In this document: in pieces, positions 1-9,418 of the stretch
Position numbering within the stretch: position 1 is the stretch's first letter
How the letters are laid out: every line of letters begins with the position of its first letter
DNA from: Pseudomonas sp. VD-NE ins
GTDB lineage: Bacteria; Pseudomonadota; Gammaproteobacteria; Pseudomonadales; Pseudomonadaceae
Reading direction: 5' to 3'
DNA: 64,000 nt
Assembly (NCBI RefSeq): GCF_031882575.1
Contig: NZ_CP134772.1
Span: 5,615,001 to 5,679,000, forward strand
Made by a program: the position numbers and the translations under genes
The notes under the pieces: model-generated
The model's database searches: none
Seen by the model: the letters and a program-made list of their open reading frames with translations, nothing else
Told to the model about the DNA's origin: nothing

Positions 1-597
1 AGAGCGCTGACCGGGCATGCTCTTCGGATCCTGCAAGGTTTCAAAACGGATGTATTTGGCATTCGAGGTAGGTTCGACCTGCTTGAGCAGCGCCGAGATC
101 GGAAAGCCGATCCAAGGAATAACCATCGACCAAGCCTCGACACAGCGCAGGCGATAGATACGTTCCTCCAACTGATACGGCTTCATGAAGTCTTCCAGCG
201 CATAGCGCCCTGGCTTACCCACCTCCCCGTCTATGACCACACTCCAAGGCTCGGTTTTCAGTGATCCGGCATTAGCTGCCGGATCACCCTTGTCGGTACC
301 GAACTCATAGAAGTTGTTGTAGTGAGTGGCGTCTTTATAAGGCGTGATCGCCTCATCCTTAACGTTGACCGCACCCCATTTGGTAGAGGACAGCTTGTCG
401 TTAAACCATGCAGGTGCTTTGCCCGGCTCGACATCGGCATACCGCGCTGCATCGTCGGCATTGGCCCAACGTGGCAGGCTACTGACGGCGATACCGGCAG
501 CAGTAGCACCCAGTAATTGGCGGCGAGAGAGATAAATGGGTTCAGGCGTGACATCCGACTCATGGCAGTCGGACGCTTTGGGGACTTTGATCAACAT
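1..597 (-). CDS. msrP: Protein-methionine-sulfoxide reductase catalytic subunit MsrP (partial, C-terminus outside window)
   Basis: Periplasmic molybdopterin enzyme that repairs oxidised methionines in envelope proteins, working with the haem membrane subunit MsrQ. About 199 N-terminal residues are visible. The protein starts MLIKVPKASD and carries a twin-arginine signal (SRRQLLGATAAG), which fits export of a folded Mo-cofactor protein. The segment YRLRCVEAWSMVIPW contains the family Cys that ligates molybdenum. The remaining reading frame runs off the left edge, so msrQ would be expected beyond it. The ATG at 597 follows a purine-rich stretch (gcggagttgcc). The product is identified from memory of the YedY/MsrP family and the identification is secure. 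Confidence 0.93.
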   Translation of the reverse strand, partial: MLIKVPKASDCHESDVTPEPIYLSRRQLLGATAAGIAVSSLPRWANADDAARYADVEPGKAPAWFNDKLSSTKWGAVNVKDEAITPYKDATHYNNFYEFGTDKGDPAANAGSLKTEPWSVVIDGEVGKPGRYALEDFMKPYQLEERIYRLRCVEAWSMVIPWIGFPISALLKQVEPTSNAKYIRFETLQDPKSMPGQRS

Positions 598-661
598 GGC
601 AACTCCGCAGGCTTTGGAGGACTGATGCACCCATAGACTGCGGAGTATGCGGGAAATTACA

Positions 662-1519
662 TTACTCGGCTTTTTTGTGCCGACGAAGATGCAACAGGTA
701 CTGCACCGGGCCCGAAGCGGCGTAGGCGAGGAACACCAGCAGCAGAATGCGCGGTGGATCGCTGAAGACCACGGCGAACACCAGCACCACCGCAAGGATA
801 GCCACGAACGGTACGCGCCCCTTCAAGTCCAGCTCTTTAAAGCTGTTGTACTTGATGTTGCTGACCATCAGCATACCGGCAGCCGCCACCATCAACGCGA
901 CCAGAAACGACATCTTCGAACCCTGGATCCCGTAATCACTGAACGCCCAGACGATGCCCGCTACCACACCGGCAGCCGCAGGACTGGCCAGGCCAATGAA
1001 GTAGCGTTTGTCAGCCGTGCCGACCTGAGTATTGAAACGCGCCAGACGCAACGCCGCGCCCGCTACATAGATGAAGGCGACCATCCAGCCAACCTTGCCC
1101 ATGTCGCCCAATGCCCAGCCAAACGCCAGCAGCGCCGGTGCAACACCGAAGGCGACCATGTCCGACAGCGAGTCGTACTCGGCGCCGAAGGCACTTTGCG
1201 TATTGGTCATGCGTGCCACACGACCGTCGAGGCCGTCGAGCACCATGGCAACGAAAATTGCGATCGCAGCGAACGCGAAATACTTGCTCGCATTGGCCGA
1301 GTCGCCAGCGCTTAGAGCAGCCTGGGCACTCATCGAGTTGATGATGGAATAAAACCCTGCGAACAGGTTCGCAGTGGTGAACAGGTTCGGCAGCAGATAG
1401 ATACCACGATGCCGGACTTTACGACCTTCTGCGTCGTGCCCTTCTTCGATGTGTTCATCGATGGGCAGCAGGCTTTCGGCGTCAGAAGCCTTGTTCGGCT
1501 CTTCGGGACGTTCGCTCAT
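662..1519 (-). CDS. pssA: CDP-diacylglycerol--serine O-phosphatidyltransferase
   Basis: Inner-membrane enzyme that makes phosphatidylserine from CDP-diacylglycerol and serine, the committed step to phosphatidylethanolamine. The 285-residue protein has a charged N-terminus (about 1-38) followed by hydrophobic helices. It has the complete CDP-alcohol phosphatidyltransferase motif DG-x2-AR-x8-G-x3-D-x3-D, at D98, G99, A102, R103, G112, D116 and D120. This is the membrane type (as in Bacillus and most Pseudomonas), not the E. coli PLD-type enzyme. I chose the ATG at 1519 because AAGG lies 8 nt upstream. The in-frame ATG at 1525 would be only 2 nt from that site, and the longer frame to 1585 has no support. 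It follows ilvC on the same strand, which is the usual Pseudomonas order. Confidence 0.95.
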   Translation of the reverse strand: MSERPEEPNKASDAESLLPIDEHIEEGHDAEGRKVRHRGIYLLPNLFTTANLFAGFYSIINSMSAQAALSAGDSANASKYFAFAAIAIFVAMVLDGLDGRVARMTNTQSAFGAEYDSLSDMVAFGVAPALLAFGWALGDMGKVGWMVAFIYVAGAALRLARFNTQVGTADKRYFIGLASPAAAGVVAGIVWAFSDYGIQGSKMSFLVALMVAAAGMLMVSNIKYNSFKELDLKGRVPFVAILAVVLVFAVVFSDPPRILLLVFLAYAASGPVQYLLHLRRHKKAE

Positions 1520-1621
1520 GGACATTACCTTGCAACGGTTTGGAGAAATTTCGACAGGTGCTTGAGGACGACAGTTCGGCCACAAACGCTGCAGCTTTAT
1601 ACCAGAACCACACGCTCAAAC

Positions 1622-1649
1622 GAAAAAACGCGGCCGAGGCCGCGTTTTC
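1622..1649 (-). terminator. Rho-independent terminator after ilvC
   Basis: On the minus strand the 9-bp stem AACGCGGCC/GGCCGCGTT is followed by a T-rich tract. It lies just after the ilvC stop codon and before pssA, so the ilvIHC transcript probably ends mostly here and pssA has its own promoter or depends on read-through. Confidence 0.85.
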
Positions 1650-1666
1650 CGTACAAGAAGGACGAC

Positions 1667-2731
<1,065 letters not shown>

Positions 2732-3223
2732 TTAGATGCTGAGTACTTTGTCGCCGCGGGCAATGCCGGTCACGCCGCTACGGACGGTTTCCAGAATCGA
2801 TGCGGTGCCGATGGACTGAATGAAGCTGTCGAGCTTGTCGCTGGTACCGGTCAGTTGAACGGTATACACGCTGGCGCTGACGTCGACGATCTGTCCACGG
2901 TAAATATCGGTGGTGCGTTTGATCTCGGCGCGCTGGGCGCCAGTGGCCTTGACCTTGACCAGCATCAGTTCGCGCTCGATGTGAGCACTTTCCGACAGGT
3001 CCACCAGCTTGACCACTTCGATCAGCTTGTTCAGGTTTTTGGTGATCTGCTCGATGACTTCATCGTGGCCAACGGTGGTCAGCGTCAGACGCGACAGGGT
3101 CGGGTCTTCGGTCGGGGCCACAGTCAGGCTTTCGATGTTGTAGTTGCGCTGCGAGAACAGGCCGACTACGCGAGACAAAGCGCCGGGTTCGTTTTCCAGA
3201 AGCAAGGAAATAATGTGCCGCAT
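2732..3223 (-). CDS. ilvH: Acetolactate synthase small (regulatory) subunit
   Basis: Regulatory subunit of acetohydroxyacid synthase. It binds valine for feedback inhibition and activates the catalytic subunit. The 163 residues match the usual IlvH/IlvN length, with an N-terminal ACT domain (MRHIISLLLENEPGALSRV, where the loop residues around ENEPG bind valine) and a second ACT-like C-terminal domain. I use the ATG at 3223, giving the standard MRHII start. The longer frame to 3253 would overlap the end of ilvI and adds residues foreign to the family. Only 2 nt separate it from the ilvI stop, so the two subunits are probably translationally coupled. Confidence 0.96.
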   Translation of the reverse strand: MRHIISLLLENEPGALSRVVGLFSQRNYNIESLTVAPTEDPTLSRLTLTTVGHDEVIEQITKNLNKLIEVVKLVDLSESAHIERELMLVKVKATGAQRAEIKRTTDIYRGQIVDVSASVYTVQLTGTSDKLDSFIQSIGTASILETVRSGVTGIARGDKVLSI

Positions 3224-3225
3224 GA

Positions 3226-4950
3226 TTAAGTACGCTCCGTCTTGCTCAGCCACATATCGCGCATCGAGCCGTCTTTGATCTGCATCGGGTAGACGTGCTC
3301 GCTGGTGTCGACCGAAATATCGATCACGACCAGGCGATCCTTCATGGCGAACGCCTCTGCCATCTTCGACTTCAAATCTTTCGATTCGGTGATGCGTACG
3401 CCAACGTGGCCGTAGGCTTCAGCCAGCTTGACGAAGTCAGGCAGCGATTCCATGTAGGAGTGCGAGTGACGGCTGCCATAGCTCATGTCCTGCCACTGAC
3501 GAACCATCCCCAGAACACCGTTGTTCAGGATGACGATTTTCACTGGCAAGCCATATTGCAGGCAGGTCGACAGTTCCTGGATGTTCATCTGGATACTGCC
3601 TTCACCGGTGACGCAGGCAACGTCGTCATCCGGGAAGCTCAACTTGATGCCCATGGCCGCCGGGAAACCGAAGCCCATGGTGCCCAGACCACCGGAGTTG
3701 ATCCAGCGATTCGGCTTGTTGAACGTGTAGTACTGCGCCGCGAACATCTGGTGCTGGCCCACGTCGGAAGTGATGAAGGCATCGCCCTTGGTCACTTCGC
3801 AGAGGGTTTCGATCACGGTCTGCGGCTTGATCATGCTGCCGTCGCCCTTCTCGTAAGGGAACAGGCCGCGATCACCGCGCCATTCATCCACTTGCTTCCA
3901 CCAACTGGCCACGGACTCCTTGTTCGGGGTCTCGCCGATTTCCTTGAGGATCGCAACCATTTCGGTCAGGACGCTCTCCACCGGACCCACGATTGGCACG
4001 TCGGCCTTGATGGTCTTGGAAATCGAAGCCGGGTCGATATCGATGTGGATGATCTTGGCGTTCGGGCAGAACTTCGCCGCGCCGTTGATCACACGATCGT
4101 CGAAACGCGCGCCGACCGCGAGGATCACGTCAGCATGGTGCATTGCCAGGTTGGCGGTGTAGCTGCCGTGCATGCCGAGCATGCCGATGAACTGACGATC
4201 AGTACCCGGGAAACCACCCAGGCCCATCAACGTGTTGGTCACGGGCAGGTTGAGCATTTTCGCCAGTTCGGTCAGCGGTGCGGAACCGTTGCCGAGAATC
4301 ACGCCGCCACCGGAGTACATGACCGGACGCTTCGCCGCCAGGAGCATTTCTGCTGCCTTGCGGATTTGCCCGGAGTGACCGCGAACGGCCGGGCTGTAGG
4401 AACGCAGCTTGGCTTTCTTCGGGAAGATGTATTCGAACTTTTCGGCCGGGTTGGTCATGTCTTTCGGGATATCGACGACGACCGGGCCCGGACGACCGGA
4501 TTGCGCCAGGTAGAAAGCCTTCTTCATGACTTCCGGGATTTCCGAAGCGTGCTTGATCATGAAGCTGTGCTTCACGATCGGCCGGGAGATACCGATCATG
4601 TCGGTTTCCTGGAACGCGTCGGTGCCGACCATGGTGCTTGGCACCTGACCGGAAATGATCACCATTGGAATCGAGTCCATATAGGCGGTCGCAATACCGG
4701 TGATGGCGTTTGTGGCGCCAGGACCGGACGTCACCAATACCACGCCGGCTTTACCGGTGGCACGGGCATAACCGTCAGCCATATGGGTTGCCGCTTGTTC
4801 GTGACGAACCAGGATGTGAGTCACTTCCGGTTCTTTGAACAGGGCATCGTAAACATGCAGGAGAGCACCACCCGGGTACCCGTAGATATATTTGACGCCT
4901 TCGTCACGCAAAAAGCGGACGAGCATCTCACCGCCAGATAAAAGCTCCAC
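3226..4950 (-). CDS. ilvI: Acetolactate synthase large (catalytic) subunit
   Basis: Thiamine-diphosphate, FAD and Mg-dependent enzyme condensing pyruvate with pyruvate or 2-ketobutyrate at the head of the branched-chain amino acid pathway. The 574 residues start [10 protein letters not shown]. The catalytic ThDP glutamate is E51 ([13 protein letters not shown]). The ThDP/Mg motif reads GEGS rather than GDGS, followed by NIQEL and the ILNN end of the motif. Two in-frame GTG codons compete, at 4959 and 4950. The GTG at 4950 is preferred because AGAGG lies 8 nt upstream, whereas that same site overlaps the 4959 codon. A long structured leader precedes it. Confidence 0.95.
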   Translation of the reverse strand: MELLSGGEMLVRFLRDEGVKYIYGYPGGALLHVYDALFKEPEVTHILVRHEQAATHMADGYARATGKAGVVLVTSGPGATNAITGIATAYMDSIPMVIISGQVPSTMVGTDAFQETDMIGISRPIVKHSFMIKHASEIPEVMKKAFYLAQSGRPGPVVVDIPKDMTNPAEKFEYIFPKKAKLRSYSPAVRGHSGQIRKAAEMLLAAKRPVMYSGGGVILGNGSAPLTELAKMLNLPVTNTLMGLGGFPGTDRQFIGMLGMHGSYTANLAMHHADVILAVGARFDDRVINGAAKFCPNAKIIHIDIDPASISKTIKADVPIVGPVESVLTEMVAILKEIGETPNKESVASWWKQVDEWRGDRGLFPYEKGDGSMIKPQTVIETLCEVTKGDAFITSDVGQHQMFAAQYYTFNKPNRWINSGGLGTMGFGFPAAMGIKLSFPDDDVACVTGEGSIQMNIQELSTCLQYGLPVKIVILNNGVLGMVRQWQDMSYGSRHSHSYMESLPDFVKLAEAYGHVGVRITESKDLKSKMAEAFAMKDRLVVIDISVDTSEHVYPMQIKDGSMRDMWLSKTERT

Positions 4951-5209
4951 GTTGTTCACCTCTAAAACGCCAGAATACCGTCCACAAAAAAGGGGCGGGT
5001 CTTAATAGGTTTACTTCTCGGCAGAGCATGAGCGACGGTGGTCGCCGACTACGTCAGCACTGACTGAGCAAGTATTGGGATCGTCCCAAGTGTTGCGGGC
5101 CTTTCCCACCCAGCGCGAGGTAACGCGTTGCGGGTGTAACAGGTCGGCGCGGATGTGCGCCTCATGATCTACCGAGTGGGTCTGCTTCTGGCAGTCCCTC
5201 TACAGCGGA
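4951..5209 (-). promoter_or_regulatory. Structured 5' leader of ilvIHC (candidate attenuator)
   Basis: About 259 nt between the predicted start of transcription and ilvI. Several inverted repeats are visible on the transcribed strand: a two-tier hairpin at 5107-5136 (CACCC/GGGTG outside, CGCG/CGCG inside), a perfect 6-bp hairpin at 5075-5089 (TTGGGA/TCCCAA), and TCGGC/GCCGA ending near 5020. Just before ilvI the transcript would read CCCGCCCC followed by six U (4986-4999). The only complement I see is GGGTGGG at 5105-5111, 100 nt upstream. The structure is direct observation. Attenuation is inference. Confidence 0.45.
5049..5165 (-). CDS. Possible ilvIH leader peptide (38 aa)
   Basis: A short open frame inside the ilvI leader, ATG at 5165 and TAG at 5049, encoding 38 residues. 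Its C-terminal part, LGTIPILAQSVL, holds six Leu, Ile or Val residues in twelve, as would be expected of a leader peptide sensing branched-chain aminoacyl-tRNA. It starts about 44 nt after the predicted transcription start, and hairpins overlap it and follow it. Against this, the ribosome binding site (ctcggtagatc) is weak and a 38-codon frame can occur by chance. I regard it as a candidate only. Confidence 0.3.
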   Translation of the reverse strand: MRRTSAPTCYTRNALPRAGWERPATLGTIPILAQSVLT

Positions 5210-5215
5210 CTTTGG

Positions 5216-5244
5216 ATTCTTCTGTTTCGCCCTCTCCAAGTCAA
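5216..5244 (-). promoter_or_regulatory. Candidate sigma-70 promoter of ilvIHC
   Basis: On the minus strand TTGACT (5244-5239) and AAGAAT (5221-5216) are 17 bp apart, giving a start near 5209. The -35 box is good and the -10 box matches 4 of 6. It is the best promoter between the divergent DUF4124 gene and ilvI. Confidence 0.5.
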
Positions 5245-5349
5245 GTCGTCTGTGTGGTTAATTGTGGGTAAGCACATGAGAACGCAAGAAAAAACCTGAA
5301 AACCGCTACTCTATTAGTGTCAATTGCGCATTTTTGCCAAGGAATCAGC

Positions 5350-5766
5350 ATGCGAACGCTCCTCCTGACTCTGCTGATCGGCCTCAGCCCGTGGTGCACG
5401 GCCGCTCAAATCTATAAATGGGTCGATGCCCAAGGTGTCACGCACTTCGATGCGCAGCCGCCTCCGGGTCAGCAGTCGACAACCTTGCAGACGCCCTCCT
5501 CGCCCCCACCGAAACCCGCGGCAATGCCGGGCAGCGGCGTGCTGGGAGATCAGAAGGCTATCGATGACAAGGTCAAGAAACAGGTGGCTGACCAACAGGC
5601 ACAGCTAAAACAGTTCTGCGAACAGGCTCGGACGAACCTTGCGCAATTGCAAAACAATCCGCGCTTGAGGGAAGAGGTGGAGGGACAGTTGCGCCGGCTG
5701 GATGATGCGCAGCGTCAGGAACGCATTGTCGAGGCGCAAAAGCAAATCGCGCAGAATTGTGAATAG
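5350..5766 (+). CDS. DUF4124 domain-containing exported protein
   Basis: Small exported protein of unknown function, 138 residues. A signal peptide (about residues 1-20, MRTLLLTLLIGLSPWCTA) is followed at once by the DUF4124 signature IYKWVDAQGVTHFDAQPP, a short beta-rich module common at the N-terminus of Pseudomonas envelope proteins. The rest is a Pro-rich linker and a C-terminal coiled-coil-like region rich in Gln, Glu and Arg. I chose the ATG at 5350 because AAGGA lies 6 nt upstream and the signal peptide then begins correctly. The frame from 5317 adds 11 residues before the basic region. It is divergent from ilvI and convergent with yqcC. Confidence 0.85.
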   Translation: MRTLLLTLLIGLSPWCTAAQIYKWVDAQGVTHFDAQPPPGQQSTTLQTPSSPPPKPAAMPGSGVLGDQKAIDDKVKKQVADQQAQLKQFCEQARTNLAQLQNNPRLREEVEGQLRRLDDAQRQERIVEAQKQIAQNCE

Positions 5767-5772
5767 ACACCT

Positions 5773-5854
5773 GTAGGAGCTGCCGCAGGCTGCGATCTCT
5801 TGATTTTGCTTTCAAAAACAAGATCAAAAGATCGCAGCCTTCGGCAGCTCCTAC
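5773..5854. repeat. Extragenic inverted repeat, GTAGGAGCTGC family
   Basis: Imperfect 82-bp palindrome. The arms begin GTAGGAGCTGCCGCAGGC and end GCCTTCGGCAGCTCCTAC, with GATCTTTTGATC-like sequence nearer the centre. Related copies lie at 28036-28112 and 47511-47588. It sits between the convergent DUF4124 and yqcC genes, where it could stop transcripts from both sides. It resembles the dispersed repeats and REP doublets of P. fluorescens genomes. Confidence 0.85.
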
Positions 5855-5874
5855 CTATCCGGTGTCAGTCTGGC

Positions 5875-6210
5875 TCAGCGCGAGGCAGTGATCAGCAGGT
5901 CAAACTCTTTGAGCAGCACCTGCAACTGCCGATCCTTGCCACCCAGGTTGCGCTGGGCGAAGACCATTTCGGCCATTTCCTGAATACCCGAGGCATTCGG
6001 CAACGGCAGATCCTGCTCAAGGATATATTTCATCTTCGGCAGGAAGATCCATTGCAGCCATTGCTCAAAGTCGAGCGTATCGATCGAAAACGGTTCGACA
6101 CTGCTCAACGCTTCGGCCGATGGCGGAACTTCGTCCCACCAGCCTTGAGTACGCAGCTCACGCTCGATCAGCAACAACTGATCGGCGATTTTCGGGAAAC
6201 GGGCATCCAT
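5875..6210 (-). CDS. yqcC: YqcC family protein
   Basis: Small cytoplasmic protein (111 residues) of the YqcC/DUF446 family, function unknown. The family features visible are the conserved stretch DTLDFEQWLQWIFLPKM and the small, acidic, mostly helical composition. The ATG at 6210 overlaps the lpoP stop codon as TGATG, so the two are translationally coupled. A GTG at 6213 is the only alternative. In this genome it is the last gene of an mrcB-lpoP-yqcC unit. The coupling suggests co-expression with cell-wall synthesis, but no direct role is known to me. Confidence 0.85.
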   Translation of the reverse strand: MDARFPKIADQLLLIERELRTQGWWDEVPPSAEALSSVEPFSIDTLDFEQWLQWIFLPKMKYILEQDLPLPNASGIQEMAEMVFAQRNLGGKDRQLQVLLKEFDLLITASR

Positions 6211-6959
6211 CACAGCGAAACCTTGGCCTTCTGACGGGCCTGAGCGGCACCGGCGGAATCGCCTTGTTTCTCACGGGACTGAGCAATGATTTCCCACAGA
6301 TTGGCTTGCAGGTCCGGACGACCGTTAGCCATGGTCAGCGCACGACGGGCGAACTGCTCGGCTTGCGGCGCATCGCCTTGAGCCATACGCACTTGCGCCA
6401 GGCGATAAAGCACTTGCGGTTCACGCGGGGCGACACGCTGGGCTCGCTCAAGGCTGGACGATGCACCGTTGAGGTCGCCGCCGGCTTGCTGCTGTTGCGC
6501 GGTGGTCAGCAGAGCGAGCACCGGGCCGTCAAGTTGCTCATCGGCCGACAAGCCGCCACCACTGCTGGCGGAAGGAATCCCGCTTGGCGTCGATGGCATG
6601 CTGTAGCTGCCGGTATTGATCGGCGCAGACTCAGCCGGCGAAGGATTGTACGGCCCCGACGTGATACCGCCGGATGCCGGCCCAGGCACGATTGGCGAAG
6701 CGCTGATCGGTGTCGACACGGCAGCGCCGCCACCCGGCACCATCACGACCACACCAGTATCACCTTGCGGAATCGCCTGAGTCTGGCCCTGTGCTGGACG
6801 CTTGACCGTCGTTTGACGGAAACCGCCATTGGCCGAAATGCGCTCGCTGTTGGACACCGCAGTACCGGAATCAACCACCGGAATCGAACCACGCTGTACG
6901 GTAGAGCAGCCGCTGAGCAAAGCCACGGCGGTCACCGCTGGAATCAACCACTTGTTCAC
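6210..6959 (-). CDS. lpoP: TPR lipoprotein, probable PBP1b activator LpoP
   Basis: Outer-membrane lipoprotein of 249 residues. The signal peptide ends in the lipobox LLSGC (Cys18). A low-complexity Gly/Ser/Pro linker spans about 40-125, long enough to cross the periplasm, and the C-terminal third holds tetratricopeptide-type helices (for example ALLTTAQQQQAGGDLNGAS and LYRLAQVRMAQGDAPQAEQ). In P. aeruginosa the lipoprotein encoded directly after ponB was shown to activate PBP1b and was named LpoP. Here the gene follows mrcB by 16 nt and has the same design, so I make that assignment by architecture and position. The start at 6959 gives a normal signal peptide. Confidence 0.85.
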   Translation of the reverse strand: MNKWLIPAVTAVALLSGCSTVQRGSIPVVDSGTAVSNSERISANGGFRQTTVKRPAQGQTQAIPQGDTGVVVMVPGGGAAVSTPISASPIVPGPASGGITSGPYNPSPAESAPINTGSYSMPSTPSGIPSASSGGGLSADEQLDGPVLALLTTAQQQQAGGDLNGASSSLERAQRVAPREPQVLYRLAQVRMAQGDAPQAEQFARRALTMANGRPDLQANLWEIIAQSREKQGDSAGAAQARQKAKVSL

Positions 6960-6975
6960 TTGAAACCCTCTTTGC

Positions 6976-9300
6976 TTAATTCATCCAGCCCTTGACCCAA
7001 TCCATCACCGACTCGCCGGAAGCAGGCGTTTCGCTTGCACACGCGGCGCCGGGTGGCGGTTCGCTGCCGCGAATATACGGCATCTGCACCGCCCCCGGGC
7101 AGTTGGCATCAGAGCCCTGCCCGGTACGCGAATCGACCCACGCCTGCACGACGTTGTCCGGCTGCGGCATGTCCAGCGGCAGCGGATCGGCCTTGCGCAT
7201 GAAACTGGTCCAGACCTGCAGTGCACCGGTGGCACCGGTGAACGGCGTCTTGCCGTTGTCATCGCGGCCCAGCCAGACCACCGCCAGCAGATCCTGACTG
7301 AAACCGGCGAACCAGCTGTCACGGGAATCGTTACTGGTACCGGTCTTGCCCGCCAGCGTCAGAGTCTTGGGCAGCACGTTATAAACCGAGCTGCCGGTAC
7401 CTTCACGCATCACGCGCTGCATGGCGTTCTGGATCAGATAAATGGACGCCGGGTCGAAACGCTGCTCGATCTGGAACGGATAACGCTTGAGCGGCTCGCC
7501 CTCGGCGGTCAGCACGCTGCGAATCCCGCGCATCGGCGTATTGAAACCACCGTTGGCCAGCGTCTGGTACATGGTCGCTACTTCGATCGGGGTCATGCCG
7601 CCAGCACCGAGCAACATCGACGGGAATGCCGGGAACTCACGCGTCACGCCCAGACGACCGAGCGTTTTCAAGACATTCGGCACACCGACTTCCAGACCCA
7701 GACGCGAGGTCGACAGGTTGTAGGAATGCGCCAGGCCCTGATAAAGGAACACGGTGCCGTGGGAGCGGCGATCATAGTTCTGCGGTTTCCACACCTGACC
7801 GTTCGCGCCTTTGACCGACAACGGATCGTCCGACAGCCAACTGGTCAGCGTGTACTGGCTTGGTTTCTCCAGCGCAGTCAGATAAACCGCAGGCTTGATC
7901 AACGAGCCGATCGGTCGCACCGCATCCAGCGCACGGTTGAAACCGGCGTAACTGGCCTGACGGCTGCCAATCATCGCCTGGACTTCGCCGGTTTCCGGAT
8001 TGGTCACGACCATCGCCGCTTCCACATCATCGGAGCCTTTACGCCCGGACAGACGTTTAAAGGTGTCGTTGACCGACGCCTCGGCTTTCATCTGCAGGAT
8101 CGGGTCGAAGCTGGTGAAGATGCGCAGGCCTTCTTCGGTCAAGTCTTCGTCGCGGTAGTCTTCACGCAACTGGCGTTTGACCAGATCGATAAAGCCCGGG
8201 AACGAGCTGTCGGCCAGTTTGCCGCGAGTGGTTACGCCCAGCGGCATGTTCTTCGCTGCGGCCACTTGTTCGGCCGTCGCCACGCCTTGCTGCTCAAGCA
8301 CGTCGAGCACCAGGTTACGCCGTTCCAGCGCACGCTCGGGATTACGACGCGGGTTGTAGTAGGACGGGCCTTTGACCATGCCGACCAGCAACGCCACCTG
8401 ATGCAGTTTCAGCTCGGACAATGGCTGGCCAAAGAAGAACTGGCTGGCCAGACCGAAACCGTGCACCGCACGCTGACCGTCCTGCCCGACGAAGACTTCG
8501 TTGAGGTAGGCCTCAAGGATTTCCTTTTTGTCGTAATGCAGTTCCAGCAGCATCGCCATCATCGCTTCGGTGAGCTTGCGGGTCAGGCTGCGTTCGCTGG
8601 TCAGGTAGAAGTTTTTCACCAACTGCTGGGTCAGCGTACTGCCGCCCTGAGTCATCTTGCCGCCAGAGGTGTTGACCCAGATAGCACGGGCAATCGACTT
8701 CGGCGACACCCCCCAGTGACTGTAATAATCGCGGTCTTCGACAGCCACCAGGGTTTCGAGCAGATACGGTGGCACCTGATCGAGTTTGATCAGAATGCGG
8801 TCTTCGAGATTCTTCGGATAAATACCACCGATCATCAGCGGCTCGAGGCGCACAACGGACAATTTCGCACCGTTGGTCGCCGACAGCTCAGCCACATAAT
8901 CGCCGGAGAAACGCACGCGCACTGGCTGCGGTTTCTCCAGACCTTCGTAAAACTGGAAGCCACGGGTATTCAGATCGACTGTATTGCCGCTGACGGCTGC
9001 GGCGCCAGGGCCATTGCTCACGGCTTCGCGACGATAGCCGAGGGCATCGAGTTCGGTAAGGAAATCGTCCTTGCTGAGCTTTTGTCCGACGAACAGCTCG
9101 AGCGGGCGCGCATAGACCTTGGCCGGGATGGTCCAGCGCTTGCCGGAGAACTTCTCCTGCACCACGGCATCGAGGTATACGGCGAAGCCGGCCAGCACGA
9201 CAAGGCCGACCAGACTGAGTTTAATGGCCCAGCTCAACCACGGGCTAAGGCCCTTGGAGGGTGGTTTTTTCTTGGTACGGGGGGATCGAGTTCGAGTCAT
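6976..9300 (-). CDS. mrcB: Penicillin-binding protein 1B (bifunctional transglycosylase/transpeptidase)
   Basis: Class A penicillin-binding protein that polymerises glycan strands and cross-links peptides in the periplasm. The 774 residues run in order: basic cytoplasmic tail (1-20), one membrane helix (about 24-44), UB2H-like region, GT51 transglycosylase with the catalytic Glu188 in VAVEDRDYYSHWG and GGSTLTQQLVKN (about 219-230), then the transpeptidase with S466-x-x-K469, S526-Y-N528 and K652-T-G-T. All catalytic motifs are intact. It leads a short operon with lpoP and yqcC. The next gene upstream is divergent, 118 nt away. Confidence 0.97.
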   Translation of the reverse strand: MTRTRSPRTKKKPPSKGLSPWLSWAIKLSLVGLVVLAGFAVYLDAVVQEKFSGKRWTIPAKVYARPLELFVGQKLSKDDFLTELDALGYRREAVSNGPGAAAVSGNTVDLNTRGFQFYEGLEKPQPVRVRFSGDYVAELSATNGAKLSVVRLEPLMIGGIYPKNLEDRILIKLDQVPPYLLETLVAVEDRDYYSHWGVSPKSIARAIWVNTSGGKMTQGGSTLTQQLVKNFYLTSERSLTRKLTEAMMAMLLELHYDKKEILEAYLNEVFVGQDGQRAVHGFGLASQFFFGQPLSELKLHQVALLVGMVKGPSYYNPRRNPERALERRNLVLDVLEQQGVATAEQVAAAKNMPLGVTTRGKLADSSFPGFIDLVKRQLREDYRDEDLTEEGLRIFTSFDPILQMKAEASVNDTFKRLSGRKGSDDVEAAMVVTNPETGEVQAMIGSRQASYAGFNRALDAVRPIGSLIKPAVYLTALEKPSQYTLTSWLSDDPLSVKGANGQVWKPQNYDRRSHGTVFLYQGLAHSYNLSTSRLGLEVGVPNVLKTLGRLGVTREFPAFPSMLLGAGGMTPIEVATMYQTLANGGFNTPMRGIRSVLTAEGEPLKRYPFQIEQRFDPASIYLIQNAMQRVMREGTGSSVYNVLPKTLTLAGKTGTSNDSRDSWFAGFSQDLLAVVWLGRDDNGKTPFTGATGALQVWTSFMRKADPLPLDMPQPDNVVQAWVDSRTGQGSDANCPGAVQMPYIRGSEPPPGAACASETPASGESVMDWVKGWMN

Positions 9301-9418
9301 GGCGGCGGATTATACGCACTTTATTCATCCTCAACAGGAGCGCTCCGAGGTTTGCGTCGGGCTGGCGAGCGGCCATAATGGCGGCCTCGAATTTCCCCCA
9401 GTCTCTGAAGGATCGCCC

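Noticed and set aside
3295..4941. 548-codon open frame on the plus strand opposite ilvI
   Set aside because: It is antisense to a full-length enzyme with all motifs. The composition (His, Asp and Gln rich, no motif) is that of a GC-driven shadow frame.
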